From positions 654,501-718,500 of the forward strand of contig NC_087377.1 of NCBI RefSeq assembly GCF_963675165.1: a stretch of 64,000 bases of DNA. The letters are read 5' to 3'. Positions 34,631 to 45,993 of this stretch are shown here, in pieces. Positions within the stretch are counted from its first letter, which is position 1. Every line of letters begins with the position of its first letter. The notes below the pieces were generated by a model. It saw only the letters and a list, made by a program, of their open reading frames with translations. It made no database searches and was not told where the DNA came from. The translations under genes and the position numbers were made by a program. Source of the stretch: Halichondria panicea (taxonomy: Eukaryota > Porifera > Demospongiae > Suberitida > Halichondriidae).

Positions 34631-35420
34631 CTTTGATACGCCCCTTATACCTAGCCTCCTTCGCAGCCTCTCCTTTTTCTGTTCTTTGTCACAGAAGAGA
34701 AATATTGGAGGAACAAAGAAAGAAAGAAGGAAGCAACTAAGAAAAAGGAGAGCTGCCTTGCTAAGTCCCGTGATCCCCTACTGAAGTAGACAAATTTTAA
34801 CGAGCGTGGGCGAGAGAAAACCTCAATAACTGTCCTCCCACACAGTACTTGGAGCGCATTTACCAGGAACATAATCTGTTATGAACAGTACAGTGCAGTA
34901 CAGTGCAGTAGAGTCAGCCTTCGTGAGACCTTTAGTCAGTAGAGGAAGTATGAAAGACTAGAGTAGAGTAGACTATACTGCTGTAATAATTATATCTACT
35001 AATCAAGTGGGTCTGTTCTGAACTCAGGAAAAAAACTGAGCTAAATTTAGATATTTAGTCTCTTTAGTCTTTACTAGGTAAGCCCTCGTCTACGATGTTG
35101 ATTCTGGCTTACTATCTACGATGCTAACAGCTTTTATTTAGAGTTAGCAATGTGTAGGCTCTGTCAGGCTCCGCCTAGTTGGGCGGAGTCCAACCAACGC
35201 TGGTTGGACTCCGCCCAACTAGGCTCCGCCCAGCTAGTGATTGCCCACGTTCATTTTCACTTGTGTACCACTTGTCTACTGTCACCCAACTTAGCAAGGC
35301 TCTCCTTTTTCTTAGTCTCTTCCTTCTTTCTTTCTTTGTTCCTCCAATTAGTCCCGTATTTTATCTTATTGAACTATGACAAAGAACAGAAAAAGGAGAG
35401 GCTGCAAAGGAGGCTACCTT
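34631..35420. repeat. Long inverted repeat, arms of about 130 bp, around an internal hairpin
   Basis: The left arm, about 34,631-34,768 (agcctctcctttttctgttc ... aaggagagctgcc), matches the reverse complement of about 35,292-35,420 with a few indels. The roughly 520-bp spacer holds an independent hairpin at 35,173-35,224. This may be a foldback element upstream of the plus-strand gene at 35,484. No target duplication was found. Confidence 0.65.
35173..35224. repeat. Perfect 24-bp hairpin with 4-base loop
   Basis: The arm from gcctagttgggcggagtcca through acca (35,173-35,196) is followed by loop acgc and the exact reverse complement (35,201-35,224). It is GC-rich compared with its surroundings. 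No U-tract follows, and a role is unknown. Confidence 0.9.
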
Positions 35421-35483
35421 ATACCTGCATGCATGTAGCACCTTGGCTCACAAGATACTTTGTTCAAAAAAGAGCAAAAAAAA

Positions 35484-38073
35484 ATGGCTGAAAGATGTGA
35501 CAACTCTCGTTCTCTACCCAAGAAGAAGCGTGCTAGGCATGGTTTTCGGTACCAAATGGAGCTGAATTTCGATACTGAAGATGTAAAGCAGGCTTTTGTA
35601 GCTAGGATAGATAGGGCAAAGCGTTCTCTTGCTGCTACAGCTAGAGGCTCATTGCCCTTGGACAGCAGAGAGCTTATTTCTGTCCTGTTGGACAAGTTGG
35701 AGCAGGAGCAGGAGCAGGCAGGTGCTGTTCCTGAGAGAGAAGACCTACAATCTGATAAATCCAAAGTCTTCCCAATGTTGGAGAATTCAGGTTTGTGTGT
35801 GTCAATAGCTTTGTATAAAGATGTTACTTTTTGTTTAGGAATATTTACTAGCAATACTGACGCTAGTGATGAACAGTTGTTCGTGTGTGAACTGAAGACT
35901 TTGTTCACTGGCCTATCCCAAGCATGTGACCAGTGCCAATCTTATTGTCGTAGGCCGACCAATTTACGCCAGGTATTTCTGATCCAATAGACCCCAATAC
36001 ATGATGTATGCAATATAATATTGTTTTTCAGAACGGGCATGTTGTCCGATTTGAATTCAAGTGTGGAAAATGTGGAAAGCGACAGTGGTGGGCTAGCTCG
36101 CGAACACTCGGTGGACGATACCTTGTCAATCAAAAGTGAGTATAATTCCATACGTTTTCAAGATTAACTTGGAATCCTATTTATTGCAGGATCATCCATG
36201 CTTTTACTTGTGCTGGAGTTCTCCCAAGCCAGTACCTTCACTTTAGTAGTCATGCTGGCTTGGGAAAAGTTAGTTCATGGTATATTTCATCAAGTAAGTG
36301 TATGTTATAACTGTACTCTTACAAAACACTGTCACGTTACAGTGTACAAGAAAGGTGGATACTTAGACGTCGTGAACGCTTGTGCCAAGGCATCCATGTT
36401 GAGAGCGATTGACGAAGTGAAGGCATTGCCTGGTTACTCGCAGGACGGTGAGGTAATGAATTCTTATGTGCTAGTTTTGTTTTTGTTTTTCAGTAATGAC
36501 TTTATCAATAGTGGGTAATAACAGATGCTCGCCACGACTCAACAGCAAATGCTTATAACACGACTGTTCCCTGTCTCTCGGGAAGGTAAACTAATTATTT
36601 TCATTATCTACAAGTGTGCTGCTGTCGTTTATCATAATTTTTATGAAAATTATCTTTTTCTAGTACAAAAGAATTGTTGGGTGTTCGACTGTTTCCAGGA
36701 AAGAACACATCTGTGCTCAGACTCGAAAAGTAGCGTGTACTAAGATAGTTCTTCCGGAAGTCATAGATAAAGGTATGTTCAAGCATCAACATTATGAGGT
36801 TGTGTTTATTTTTTGTGGATATTATGTCTCAGGTCTCAATATTGTTGAAGTAGCACATGATAATCAGCCTGTAGTCAAGAGATTTGTCACTGATGATCTC
36901 AACCTTACAAACTCGTACGACACATGGCATGGTAAGTGTGTAGAATCTCAAATCTCAATTATTACCGTGTCCGTGTATTTTCAGGCACTAAGAATGTAGC
37001 GAAGAAGATGAAGAAAGTAGCAATTGGGACCAAAAAGGCTCAAGGAAAGACGTGGTTTCCAGAGTTATCTGACAAACGTAAGCTTTGATTATAAAAGTGC
37101 TCAGTAACATAAAAATATTTGTCAATAGGTAAAAGTACGAAAGTTCACTTGTACTACTGTATGAAGAACTGTGAGCAGTGAGCAGACAATCTAAGAAAGA
37201 ACATTCTGAATATCGTTAAACATTATCAGGTGAGTGTGTATGATAACAAGTTGTCCGTACTCTGTACACCAATAACATTTATAATCGTGTTCTCAGAACG
37301 AGCACTCAGATTGTAACGAAGCGTCCCCCTGTAAGCGTCCAGGGTACAAGCCCACGAAGATAAAACTAGAGGATCCTCTTGCAATCGAGTCATTCACGTC
37401 AGCACTAAAAGACACCCTTATTTACAAGAATGCCGAATCATATTGTCGAGGTTATTGTTTATTATTATATATTATTATATATTGTTGAGGTTTTTTTCTA
37501 ATTATATTAAAATTCATATGATGTTGTTTTTACAGTGTCGAGACACATTCTGTGTGGAGTCTTTCAATCACCAGCTGCTCACATACATCTCGAAACGTGT
37601 ACACTTTGCGGAAGCTACATTCAACATGAGAATGAACCTTGCTATTATGGACTGGGTACGTTATTCTGGCTAATAATGTATGTGTGACTGTACATTCATT
37701 CATTTGTTTACTTCAGAACGAGAATGTACGTAGAGGGTGTACAAGTGAACGACTGGTTCAGGACATGAGAAGACCGGATCGTAGGACTCCCATAAGAGTG
37801 CTGAAGGAAAAATCGTTCAACTTTGCCGGAGAATATGGGAGAATTACGAGCAGCAGAGAAAAGTTGACCTCAGGTACTGCGTAATATATTTTATGTGCAA
37901 TCTACATAATTTATTTTACATATAATTTTATAATTTTGCTACATGTATATATGTGCAGTGAGTTTGTAGAGGACGTGCAACCTGAGCAATCAGATGAGCC
38001 AGTAGATGAAAACGAGGACCTATTAAACGATGGTGTACATGTACTTGACGAAGATCTTTATGAAGACATATAA
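35484..38073 (+). pseudogene. DDE-type transposase-like gene with in-frame stop
   Basis: The start, AAAATGGCT at 35,484, opens a basic N-terminus (PKKKRARHG). Exons are 35484-35972, 36032-36135, 36190-36293, 36343-36452, 36512-36585, 36664-36772, 36833-36931, 36985-37077, about 37129-37229 and others to a TAA at 38,071-38,073. A Cys pair, CGKCGKRQWW, precedes the putative catalytic start ITDARHDS. Later blocks are VEVAHDNQP, SYDTWHGTKNVAKKM, FCVESFNHQLLTYISKR and an acidic tail. This layout matches a transposase-like family common in aquatic invertebrates and fish; the superfamily is unassigned. TGA at 37,179-37,181 interrupts the frame after KNCEQ, and the 36,585/36,664 junction is out of phase in my reading. 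It is most likely a dead transposon gene. Confidence 0.6.
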
Positions 38074-38318
38074 AGTAAGTATGTATCCGTGCAAATTTTG
38101 ACTAGCCAATCAGCATTTTATATTTGCATTTTACATAATTAAACAATAAAGGAAGTAGAAGACTGGAAGTCTGTGTATGGAACTCCATCTGGATTTGGGA
38201 ATCGTTCACGCACCTCCTGGAAAAGGTATGTAGCAATTGATCGTACTTGCACTGTAAAGTGGGCATCATTTATAACTTACTCAATTATTGCAGCTCAAGT
38301 TGAAATAAAAATGTTTAA

Positions 38319-39248
38319 CCCTTTAACCGTCACGGGCCACGATCGTGGCCCGCAATAGTGACTTTTTTTGCGAAATTCTAATTCTTCTGCGATACTTAGG
38401 AAGTAGCTCGAACTACGCACATCCCTGTATAGAGGAAGAGCTGTAGAATCACGTGCAATTTAGTCTAGAATTTTCCAAGCCACGTTGCTATATTAAAATT
38501 TCATTAGCATCTTACCGCACGAAGTTTATAGCTATGGCTAGGTTGTTTACTTGTGCCGATGTGCTTGAACAGCTTGAGGACAGCAATGGCGATGTCTCCT
38601 CTGGTGATGACAGTGCCTATGAAGGAGAGAGGATAGTAGGATACCTCCCAAAGGCTACCAGCTTTATGCCAGACACTGATGAACTGTCTGGGACTGAGGA
38701 CATGCATGACATGGACCTAGACGCTAGAGCTATGGACCAGGACGGTGAAAGACCAGGAGAGGGCTCACTGTGTGACTCTGGCAAGTAGTATAGTATAGCT
38801 AGAATATCAGTAGTGAGTATAGTATAGCTAAAATAGAATTAGCAGTAATGAACAGTCTTTATGTGAGCTTGTAAATTTCATAGATCGTTCACCGATATTA
38901 TAGTATTACATGTACGTATTGTACTTCAAATTGATATATCTTAGCACTGTTACATTCATATGATGTGAAAATCAAGCTTAGTCAAGCCTTTATACCATAT
39001 GATAGGCTGATCCATAAAAGAAATTTTTTGGATTTTATCTCACCACTGGCCGAGCATTTAAAATGATAAAAACGGGTGAGCGTAATAACCGTGGTCGTTA
39101 TGGCAACACATGTTGCACCATTTTATTCCTTGTTGTATGGGCATTCTATTGGTATATGGTTGCTAGGCATTTTATTGCTCTGGAAACCCGATAGAGAATT
39201 TACAGACATTTCACTTCACTGTTAATTAAGAATCCGACGGTTAAAGGG
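38319..39248. mobile_element. Internally deleted piggyBac-like element, 930 bp
   Basis: Perfect 13-bp inverted ends, ccctttaaccgtc and gacggttaaaggg, are flanked by TTAA at 38,315-38,318 and 39,249-39,252. The paralogous site at 58,318-58,321 has a single TTAA in the same flanking sequence and no insert. Inside is a plus-strand frame, 38,534-38,788 (MARLFTCADVLEQLED, then an acidic stretch), that resembles the N-terminus of piggyBac transposases. The catalytic part is missing, so movement would have needed a transposase from elsewhere. Confidence 0.88.
38534..38788 (+). pseudogene. PiggyBac-like transposase N-terminal remnant
   Basis: The 85-codon frame from ATG (GCTATGGCT) encodes VLEQLED followed by Ser/Asp/Glu-rich sequence (SSGDDSAYEGE, DTDELSGTEDMHDMD) and ends at TAG. 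PiggyBac transposases typically have such an acidic leader of about 100 residues before the RNase H-like core. The core is absent within the inverted ends. It could still make a short acidic protein. Confidence 0.5.
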
Positions 39249-39455
39249 TTAAGATAATAATTGTTATGGTGGAATTATCTACTAGTGATTGAGTGGTCTG
39301 ATTGTTCTCTCGCTTGTTAGATTCGTGAGGGTCAGTTGTTCCCTCTGTTGGATGCTAATGATGATCGACCCATTGGACGTCAGATAAAAATACAATCGAC
39401 CTAAGGAACAGTGAGTACTGCCACGTGCAGAGTGTGACTCTTTCCCTAACCAAAC

Positions 39456-39776
39456 GTTTTGTAGTTTGTGCTTTTTGCGCTGTACTCCCCCCTTGGATGT
39501 GTGACTGTGTTTTGTAGTTTGTGCTTTTTGCGCTGTACTCCCCCCTTGGATGTGTGACTGTGTTTTGTAGTTTGTGCTTTTTGCGCTGTACTCCCCCCTT
39601 GCATTTGTGACTGTGTTTTGTAGTTTGTGCTTTTTGCGCTGTACTCACCCCTTGCATGTGTGACTGTGTTTTGTAGTTTGTGCTTTTTGCGCTGTACTCC
39701 CCCCTTGCATGTGTGACTGTGTTTTGTAGTTTGTGTGGTTTTTGCGCTGTACTCCCCTCTTGCATGTGTGACGGTG
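39456..39776. repeat. 53-bp minisatellite (copy 2)
   Basis: About six units of the ttgcatgtgtgactgtgttt family directly follow the unit-end segment at about 39,290-39,450. Confidence 0.95.
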
Positions 39777-40408
39777 TTTAGTCACTAGCAATAGTTTTAC
39801 GTTCCCGTGAGTGGGTTCAATTCACTAGCAATAGTTTTGCGTTCCCGTGAGTGGGTTCAATTCACTAGCAATAGTTTTGCGTTCCCGTGAGTGGGTTCAA
39901 TTCACTAGCAATAGTTTTAAGTTGCCGTGAGTGCATGGGTTCAATTCACTAGCAATAGTTTTACGTTCCCGTGAGTGGGTTCAATTCACTAGCAATAGTT
40001 TTACGTTCCCTTGAGTGGGTTCAATTCACTAGCAATAGTTTTGCGTTCCCGTGAGTGGGTTCAATTCACTAGCAATAGTTTTGCGTTCCCTTGAGTGGGT
40101 TCAATTCACTAGCAATAGTTTTAAGTTGCCGTGAGTGCATGGGTTCAATTCACTAGCAATAGTTTTACGTTCCCGTGAGTGGGTTCAATTCACTAGCAAT
40201 AGTTTTACGTTCCCGTGAGTGGATTCAATTCACTAGCAATAGTTTTACGTTCCCGTGAGTGGGTTCAATTCACTAGCAATAGTTTTACGTTCCCGTGAGT
40301 GGGTTCAATTCACTAGCAATAGTTTTACGTTCCCGTGAGTGCATGGGTTCAATTCACTAGCAATAGTTTTGCGTTCCCGTGAGTGGGTTCAATTCACTAA
40401 CAATAGTT
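39777..40408. repeat. 40-bp minisatellite (short array before unit B)
   Basis: About fifteen units of the cactagcaatagttttgcgt family, including a variant with an extra gcat (gtgagtgcatgggttc) not seen in the large array. The repeats therefore evolved separately after duplication. Confidence 0.95.
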
Positions 40409-40590
40409 TTGGTTTTTGCACTGTACTCCCCCTTGCATGTGTGACTGTGTTTTGTAGTTTGTGCTTTTTACGCTGCACTCCCCCCTTGCATGTGTGACTG
40501 TGTTTTGTAGTTTGTGCTTTTTACGCTGTACTCCCCCCTTGCATGTGTGACTGTGTTTTGTAGTTTGTGCTTTTTTATGCGCTGTACCCC
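40409..40590. repeat. 53-bp minisatellite (copy 3), junction with unit B
   Basis: Three to four units of the 53-bp family end abruptly in a CA tract (about 40,595-40,628), after which the sequence is collinear with unit A from about position 579. The unit B start is thus truncated relative to A and C. Confidence 0.9.
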
Positions 40591-41752
40591 CCACACTCAC
40601 ACTCACACACACACACACACGCACACACAGTGAAGGAGCCGCCCTCACAACACCAGCGATATTTGCCATAGTCATGATGAAGTACGCTAGGGGGTGTGGT
40701 CTCAGCTTGTGTGTGGGTGTGTGTGTAACTGCATGTACACTAATTATTATGCTGTGAAATTGTCGTGTACTATAATTATATAAATACGACCACTTTCCCT
40801 CATCCCCCATTTCTCTGTAGACACGCTGTTTCTTATAATCATGGACACTGATGGGATAAGTTGAAGACATTGTCAAGAAAGTAAACACAAGCCCGGCCTG
40901 TTACCAAGGAAACATGACAACATTGATCTCATCATTGACAATGTTTAGCCTATGCAGTCATAAAAATTTATTGTTGTATTTTTTAATTTCTACTGCTAAA
41001 AATTAATTGTGACCAAGAGTGCATGCGCTCTTGTTATGACATAATAATAATTATTACAATAAAAGTGGTAAAGATCATTAACTATATAAGTAATTAAGAA
41101 TTATGTGTATTTTATAAACCTTACAGTCCCCATGAGAACCCGTGTCCTCTCACGAGATCTGATCTACTAGCCACACCCTTAACCACTAGGCCACACCCAT
41201 TCTTCACCAATCTGTGTATTATCAGGAGCTCATAAATAAGTTTAATTTTGATGACGGCTCTCTTCTGATGCTACACAGTTACAATACATTTATCATTGAT
41301 AACATAGCTGGCATGTGCAATTGTGTGGACAGACATTGACTCAACAAAGCATTCACATCAGGTATAATTATGGTGGATAGAGTGCTAGTAGTCACCACAC
41401 AAACACTTGTAATTGATAAGAAGAAAATAATAATGCCATCAGTCACAGTTTATAATGGCTAGAGGATATTGTCAGGCTGGAGTCACTTGCAGTCTTCCCT
41501 TGAGATCCTCAGCAATGTCAGCTCTACTGATAACGGGAGACTCTAGAGCTGTCAACAAGTCCTCCAGTTGTGGACCACCTTGCAACCACTCTACGAGCAT
41601 GTGTGTGAAACACTTGGTGACACTGTTGGGTCTTCTGGCATTCTCCTCAGCTATCACCTGCAGTGTACATTGTTATTATAATGACATCATTCTGCACTAT
41701 CCAAGTTCTACGGTATATCGGCTGATAATTATTATGAATCATGTCAAGTTAA

Positions 41753-42345
41753 GGTTAGGGTATTGTGATCACTCATGAATATTCATGAGTTTAATTCTGT
41801 CAGCTCTTGCAGGTTCAAAGAAGTCTGCTGTACTTATATATATTGTATGATTATCAACTCTATTGCTATTGTTTTGTGTAAGAATGCCATGATTATGAAG
41901 ATGCATGAATGAAAAAAGTGGGCATCAAAACCGCAAGTATATAGACTATTTTTTGCGTCGATTTATAAGAGCAGTAAGTACTTTCAGCAAGCTTTATTGG
42001 TATCTATATGTAGCTAAGTACCTTCCAGAGGGCGAGACGAAGAGATATTCGTTGTAAAACTTCATACGGGCGAGTAAAAGCTAAGAGTAGACGGTAAGTA
42101 TCTCTGATAAACAGGAGGCTAGCTCCAACCAGATGGACTTTTTTCAAAATTTCTCTTCGTCTGGCCCTGCCCCTACCTTTCTTTAATTGGATAGAGCCCT
42201 CAGTTGAAGATTCCCGGGTTTATCCATGCTAAAAATTGACGCAAGAAAACTCCAGTACAACTTGTCTGATGCTACACTAAAAACATAGCGATAATGATAT
42301 TCATACTCCATAAATATCGCGGGGGCGAAACACAATACCCTAACC
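41753..42345. mobile_element. TTAA-flanked MITE, 593 bp, in the last intron of the unit B death-domain gene
   Basis: Inverted ends ggttagggtattgtg and cacaataccctaacc lie inside TTAA at 41,749-41,752 and 42,346-42,349. Unit A has a single TTAA in the same flanks at about 1,680-1,683. TTAA targets are used by piggyBac and Kolobok families; the ends here differ from those of the element at 38,319, so it is a separate family. No transposase frame is present. Confidence 0.88.
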
Positions 42346-42429
42346 TTAATTGTTGAAAGGAATTCAGTGGCCAACCAATTGCAACTAACAAGCAATACAG
42401 CCACCCACACAACTAAAGAAACAAAACTA

Positions 42430-42700
42430 CTAACAGGGTTTCATACAGAAGGGGGGGGCCCTGGGATTTCCCACCCACAGCCAAAATATCCCCCCCCCTA
42501 GAAATCTGAATATTAATGATGTCATAATAAAAATGTATGACTTTTCTCCTACAATCTCATTAGACTAGTGAAGAGGGGGGGGGGCCAAAATAACAGAATT
42601 TCCAACCCCCAGCCAAAATACCCCCCCCCTTAGAAATAATTATTATGATGTCATACATGTAATAAAAATGTATGACTTTCTCCAAAAAGGTCTACAATCT
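42430..42700. repeat. Local duplication of a G/C-run segment in unit B
   Basis: The phrase cccagccaaaata, with flanking runs of G and C, occurs twice here (about 42,460-42,540 and 42,570-42,680) but once in unit A (about 1,765-1,855) and once in unit C (about 62,610-62,680). It is intronic and non-coding. Confidence 0.7.
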
Positions 42701-44426
42701 CATTAGACTAGTGAAATTAATTTTATGCAGATAACCATTCCTCAACAATTTTTCCGGGGAAGGACCCCAGACAGCCCCTCAATTAAACGTTTCTCCCTCC
42801 CAGCTAAAACTCCTGTATGAACCCCTGACTAAAAATAACCACATCAGGATATTCCCTTGTTATGTAAGGCTATTTATTGATAAGCTTAGCAAAATTGAAT
42901 TAACAATGCTTGCTGGCATATTCCTTAACTGATGATGCCTGACTGTATGAGCACAGGGCTATTAGTACACAGTCATCTACTGCTATACAGTGTTCAGTAC
43001 ACACACAGCAGAGCACTCACATCTAGTGTCCCCTCATTGACACCCAACTGCTCTCCCAGAGGACGCCATGTCCCCCTCACCTCCCAGGCAGCTGTCCTCA
43101 CTACCCTCAAATGATGATCCACACTCAGTCCCTCTGGAAGGAACACACAATCATGACAACAACATAACACTGTCATTATTCCTAAGCAATGCCTACTAAC
43201 TAAAACACACATTACTGAAGGACACTCTGTATTGTACTGATAAGATCAGCTACATCATTATTCACTGCTGTTAATTAAATCAAGATTAATGTGCTTACCA
43301 CAGTCAGTGAGAGGACAAATATCAGGAGAGATGTCGCTGGTAGCTTTTGTCTGTAAAGAGAAATCAAATATTAGTTACTTGTGTTTATATAATGTATAAT
43401 TATAGAACATGTTCTGTAAAGACTTGTAATATAGTTGCCAACCTTAATGGTTGCTGCAATGTCCCCACGAGCAATGGCGGGAGACTCTAGTGCTCTAACA
43501 AGGGCAGACCAGGAGGGGGGAGGAGAGGAGCGCTTCACCCAGTGTGTCAGCATGGCCTCAAAGCACGGCTCAACCCAGCGATAGTCCTTCTCAAGACTCT
43601 GTATCAGTGCACACAGTGAAACACAGTATTAAATACTTAGTAAGAGCTCAACATTACGTTGCTATAGTAACCTGTTAAATAGGTTGGTACATCATACAAG
43701 ACCACACCAAATATGCAGAGTCAGCATTGCTAGAGATACCTCATTCTAAGAATGCTTACAATTGAAACGCTCACTATTCAACCATTAAATAACAGTAGCA
43801 GTCAATTAAATAGTGCACACACATAATTAGAATGAAGGGACTACACTGGGAGAATATACTCAAGGTGGTGGAGGTAGTCATTGTTAAGGTCTCACCTTCC
43901 TAGTTGCATAGTCAATGTCCAGTTCTATAGCCAGGCTGTACCAGTCAGAGCGTATCTCTTTGATCACTTCCTTCACATCTGCAAACAGCTCATCAGTTTC
44001 AGAGCTGGAGGTGTCCTCTGTAACAATTCAAATATAATCATACATTGTACAGTACACACGTAACAATGTACACACAATCTGCACACATGCTCTGACATTA
44101 TTCTCGCAGTGGTACACGGTGAAGAAAGGCTTCTGGTTCTTGGAGATCTCACAACTGATAAAGCCCTTGAAGTGACCATTTGATGAGGCCTTGAATTCCA
44201 ATTTGTGTTCAACCTCATCAATTTCAGGGCTTCTCTTGCTCCACTTGAAGGTGAGGTTCTTGTCCATCAACTCTCGCTTAGAGGCAAAGGGCAGAGCCTT
44301 AATGACCTCATCTGAAGAAAGGTCAACTGATATAAAGACCAGGTACTAAATTAATGAACAGTTTGTGTACAGCCAAAATATTGCTCCCCTAATGTGTATG
44401 TTATAAAGAGATTCCACTGTACTGAC

Positions 44427-44572
44427 CTTGAGGTCACGATGTATGGTGGGTTTTGTCCGATGGTGTAGCCTAGCAACGGCCTTAGCAACAGAGAAGATAT
44501 GCAACACTTCACGTTGTCTCAGTTGAGTGCCCGCTGATAATCGCTGATTCAGCAAATCTATCACCGAAGTAC
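44427..44572 (-). CDS. AAK1-like kinase exon carrying the HRDLK catalytic loop
   Basis: A 146-base exon with aaatag acceptor and gtcagt donor encodes VIDLLNQRL, then VLHIFSVAKAVARLHHRTKP and HRDLK at its end. This is the stretch before and at the catalytic loop of AAK1/BIKE/GAK kinases (VxxLxNQRL ... AVARLH ... HRDLK), as I remember that family. No N-lobe exon (glycine loop, VAIK lysine) was found upstream and no DFG exon downstream. The next minus-strand exon belongs to the death-domain pseudogene, and a direct splice would be out of phase. It is therefore an orphan kinase exon, perhaps moved by the rearrangement that removed the GTPase exon. Confidence 0.65.
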
Positions 44573-44608
44573 CTATTTATACAGGAAGAAAACTTCAGTA
44601 ATAATTAT

Positions 44609-45026
44609 GTGACAGGCTCTAGGAAAACCAGACTATTGGAGCAGACTAAAATTTTGGTGATTAATGTACCAAATGATAGAGCAGAGCATTGCCTACACAA
44701 TGATATGCTTAGTGTTCACATACCTAGTTTCATACCCGAGTTATGCGCGTTGGAAACTCGAAGCCGTAAAATGTAGTATCTAGAAAAACGGCTCTCAAAG
44801 ATTGCTTAATTAGGAAAAATAAGGTAATAGCGAAAGTTTGGACGAAGCGTTTCGATGGAAAGAGTTGGATTTAGAGCATCAGATTTTACAGAGAGGTAGT
44901 AGAAGGACTGTAGATACTTATACATCAATAACATTTTATTTGAGATTTTATACTGTAGGCATAAATTTAGCTGTAGCTCAATACTAAATTCTGCTCCAAT
45001 AGTCTGGTTTTCCCAGAGCCTGTCAC
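44609..45026. mobile_element. MITE-like inverted-repeat element, 418 bp
   Basis: Ends gtgacaggctctaggaaaac and its reverse complement continue for 37 bp with one mismatch. Flanks are AT-rich and the target duplication is unclear. No frame is present. It lies upstream of the orphan kinase exon. Confidence 0.75.
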
Positions 45027-45060
45027 ATATTATTATTATTATTAGCTACAATAAGTGTTA

Positions 45061-45378
45061 GGCCATGCAAAGTCAATTTGTAGTTTCTCAGGCCCTCGTG
45101 CTTGGAAATTGGCAGCTTTATAAAAAAAAACTTAAATATCACGTGACCTCAAATTAAAGGCACTAAAAGAAAAGATAAATTTGTATGGTTTTTGGTCATG
45201 AATATAATTATGACTAAAATTAATTAGTAAAAATTATGCACTTCCGCTTATTGAGGAAGTTAGGGGCCAGTTTTCAATTAAAATGCTATGAATATCATTA
45301 TTATTTATCAAAATGCCTCAATCCCTTGCTATTTTAGGAATAATACCCTGAGAAACTACAAATTGACTTTGCTTGGCC
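45061..45378. mobile_element. PIF/Harbinger-like MITE, about 318 bp
   Basis: Inverted ends ggccatgcaaagtcaatttg and, on the right, caaattgactttgcttggcc match over about 32 bp with two mismatches. TTA lies on both sides (45,058-45,060 and 45,379-45,381). A TTA target duplication is typical of PIF/Harbinger. No transposase is present. Confidence 0.7.
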
Positions 45379-45399
45379 TTAGTGATTCTCACTACTAGA

Positions 45400-45990
45400 T
45401 AACAGAATGTTAACACTTGATTAGAGGGAGTGGGAATTACTACTAAGCTGATTGAAGCATGTCAACAATCTGAAAGGATTTAATATTCCTAAGCAAACCT
45501 ACTCACCCTAGCATTGTCCAGCTCCCTCTGCAGACTAGCCACCATATCCACTAATACTGGACTGCGTGCTCCTCCAGCTCATGCCTGCAGACACTCACTC
45601 TAGCTCTAGCTCTAGCTAGCTCTGATCATGAGGAGGCCATGTGGTTAACAAGAAGCTGCAACTGAAGTGATCCTGTACCCAACAAGAATGGTAAAGGGTC
45701 ACTAAACTAGAAAGCTGGAAATGAAATTTTATAAAAATAGAAGGTGGTATAATCAAACACAGAGCACAGAGCATTATATAATATTCAGTACTTATAGTCA
45801 ACACAGAGTTAGTTCTTTACTTGACATTCTTGCATGCTTCTTTACTTTACATCTTTATTCGTCCCTTTCAAGCAACTCCAGTATCTGTATGAAAGCATGA
45901 GCACAGCACAATAAACCAAATCTATAGAGAACAAAACAACAGATTAGACTATAATCAGATTACAAACACACGTACCTTGTCAAGTTCTCA
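45400..45990. other. Gene-poor stretch between element and ROCO gene 2
   Basis: A possible short minus-strand coiled exon (LVDMVASLQRELDN, about 45,509-45,574, followed by donor gtgagtag) is the only protein-like piece; I could not join it to anything. The rest is AT-rich and probably holds the 3' untranslated region of the following gene. Confidence 0.3.
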
Positions 45991-45993
45991 TGA

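Larger units (their letters stand above)
41472..44326 (-). pseudogene. Unit B copy of the UPA-like/death-domain gene, lacking the GTPase exon
   Basis: Exons equivalent to unit A lie at 44326-about 44107, 44017-43896, 43598-43443, 43350-43299, 43133-43021 and 41657-41472. The four internal exons have the same lengths (122, 156, 52, 113) and the death-domain residues are nearly unchanged. Two losses matter. The 2.6 kb GTPase exon is absent, and a 19-base deletion near 44,105 removes the splice donor of the UPA-like exon (A reads cattattctcaccaaca, B reads cattattctcgcagtgg), so it runs into intron and stops. The last intron also contains a TTAA MITE. Expression of a short death-domain-only product from an internal start cannot be excluded. 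Confidence 0.75.

Noticed and set aside
41753-42345. GGTTAGGG at the element end as a telomere-like repeat
   Set aside because: It occurs once per end as part of an inverted repeat, not as a tandem array.
44326-44572. Kinase/death-domain fusion gene in unit B
   Set aside because: The HRDLK exon ends in phase 0 while the next exon needs phase 1, the kinase lacks its other exons, and the downstream exon has lost its donor. Kept only as a question in the findings.
45500-45620. Coiled-coil-like short exon (VASLQRELDN)
   Set aside because: Only about 22 residues, acceptor ambiguous, and no partner exon could be joined in phase.
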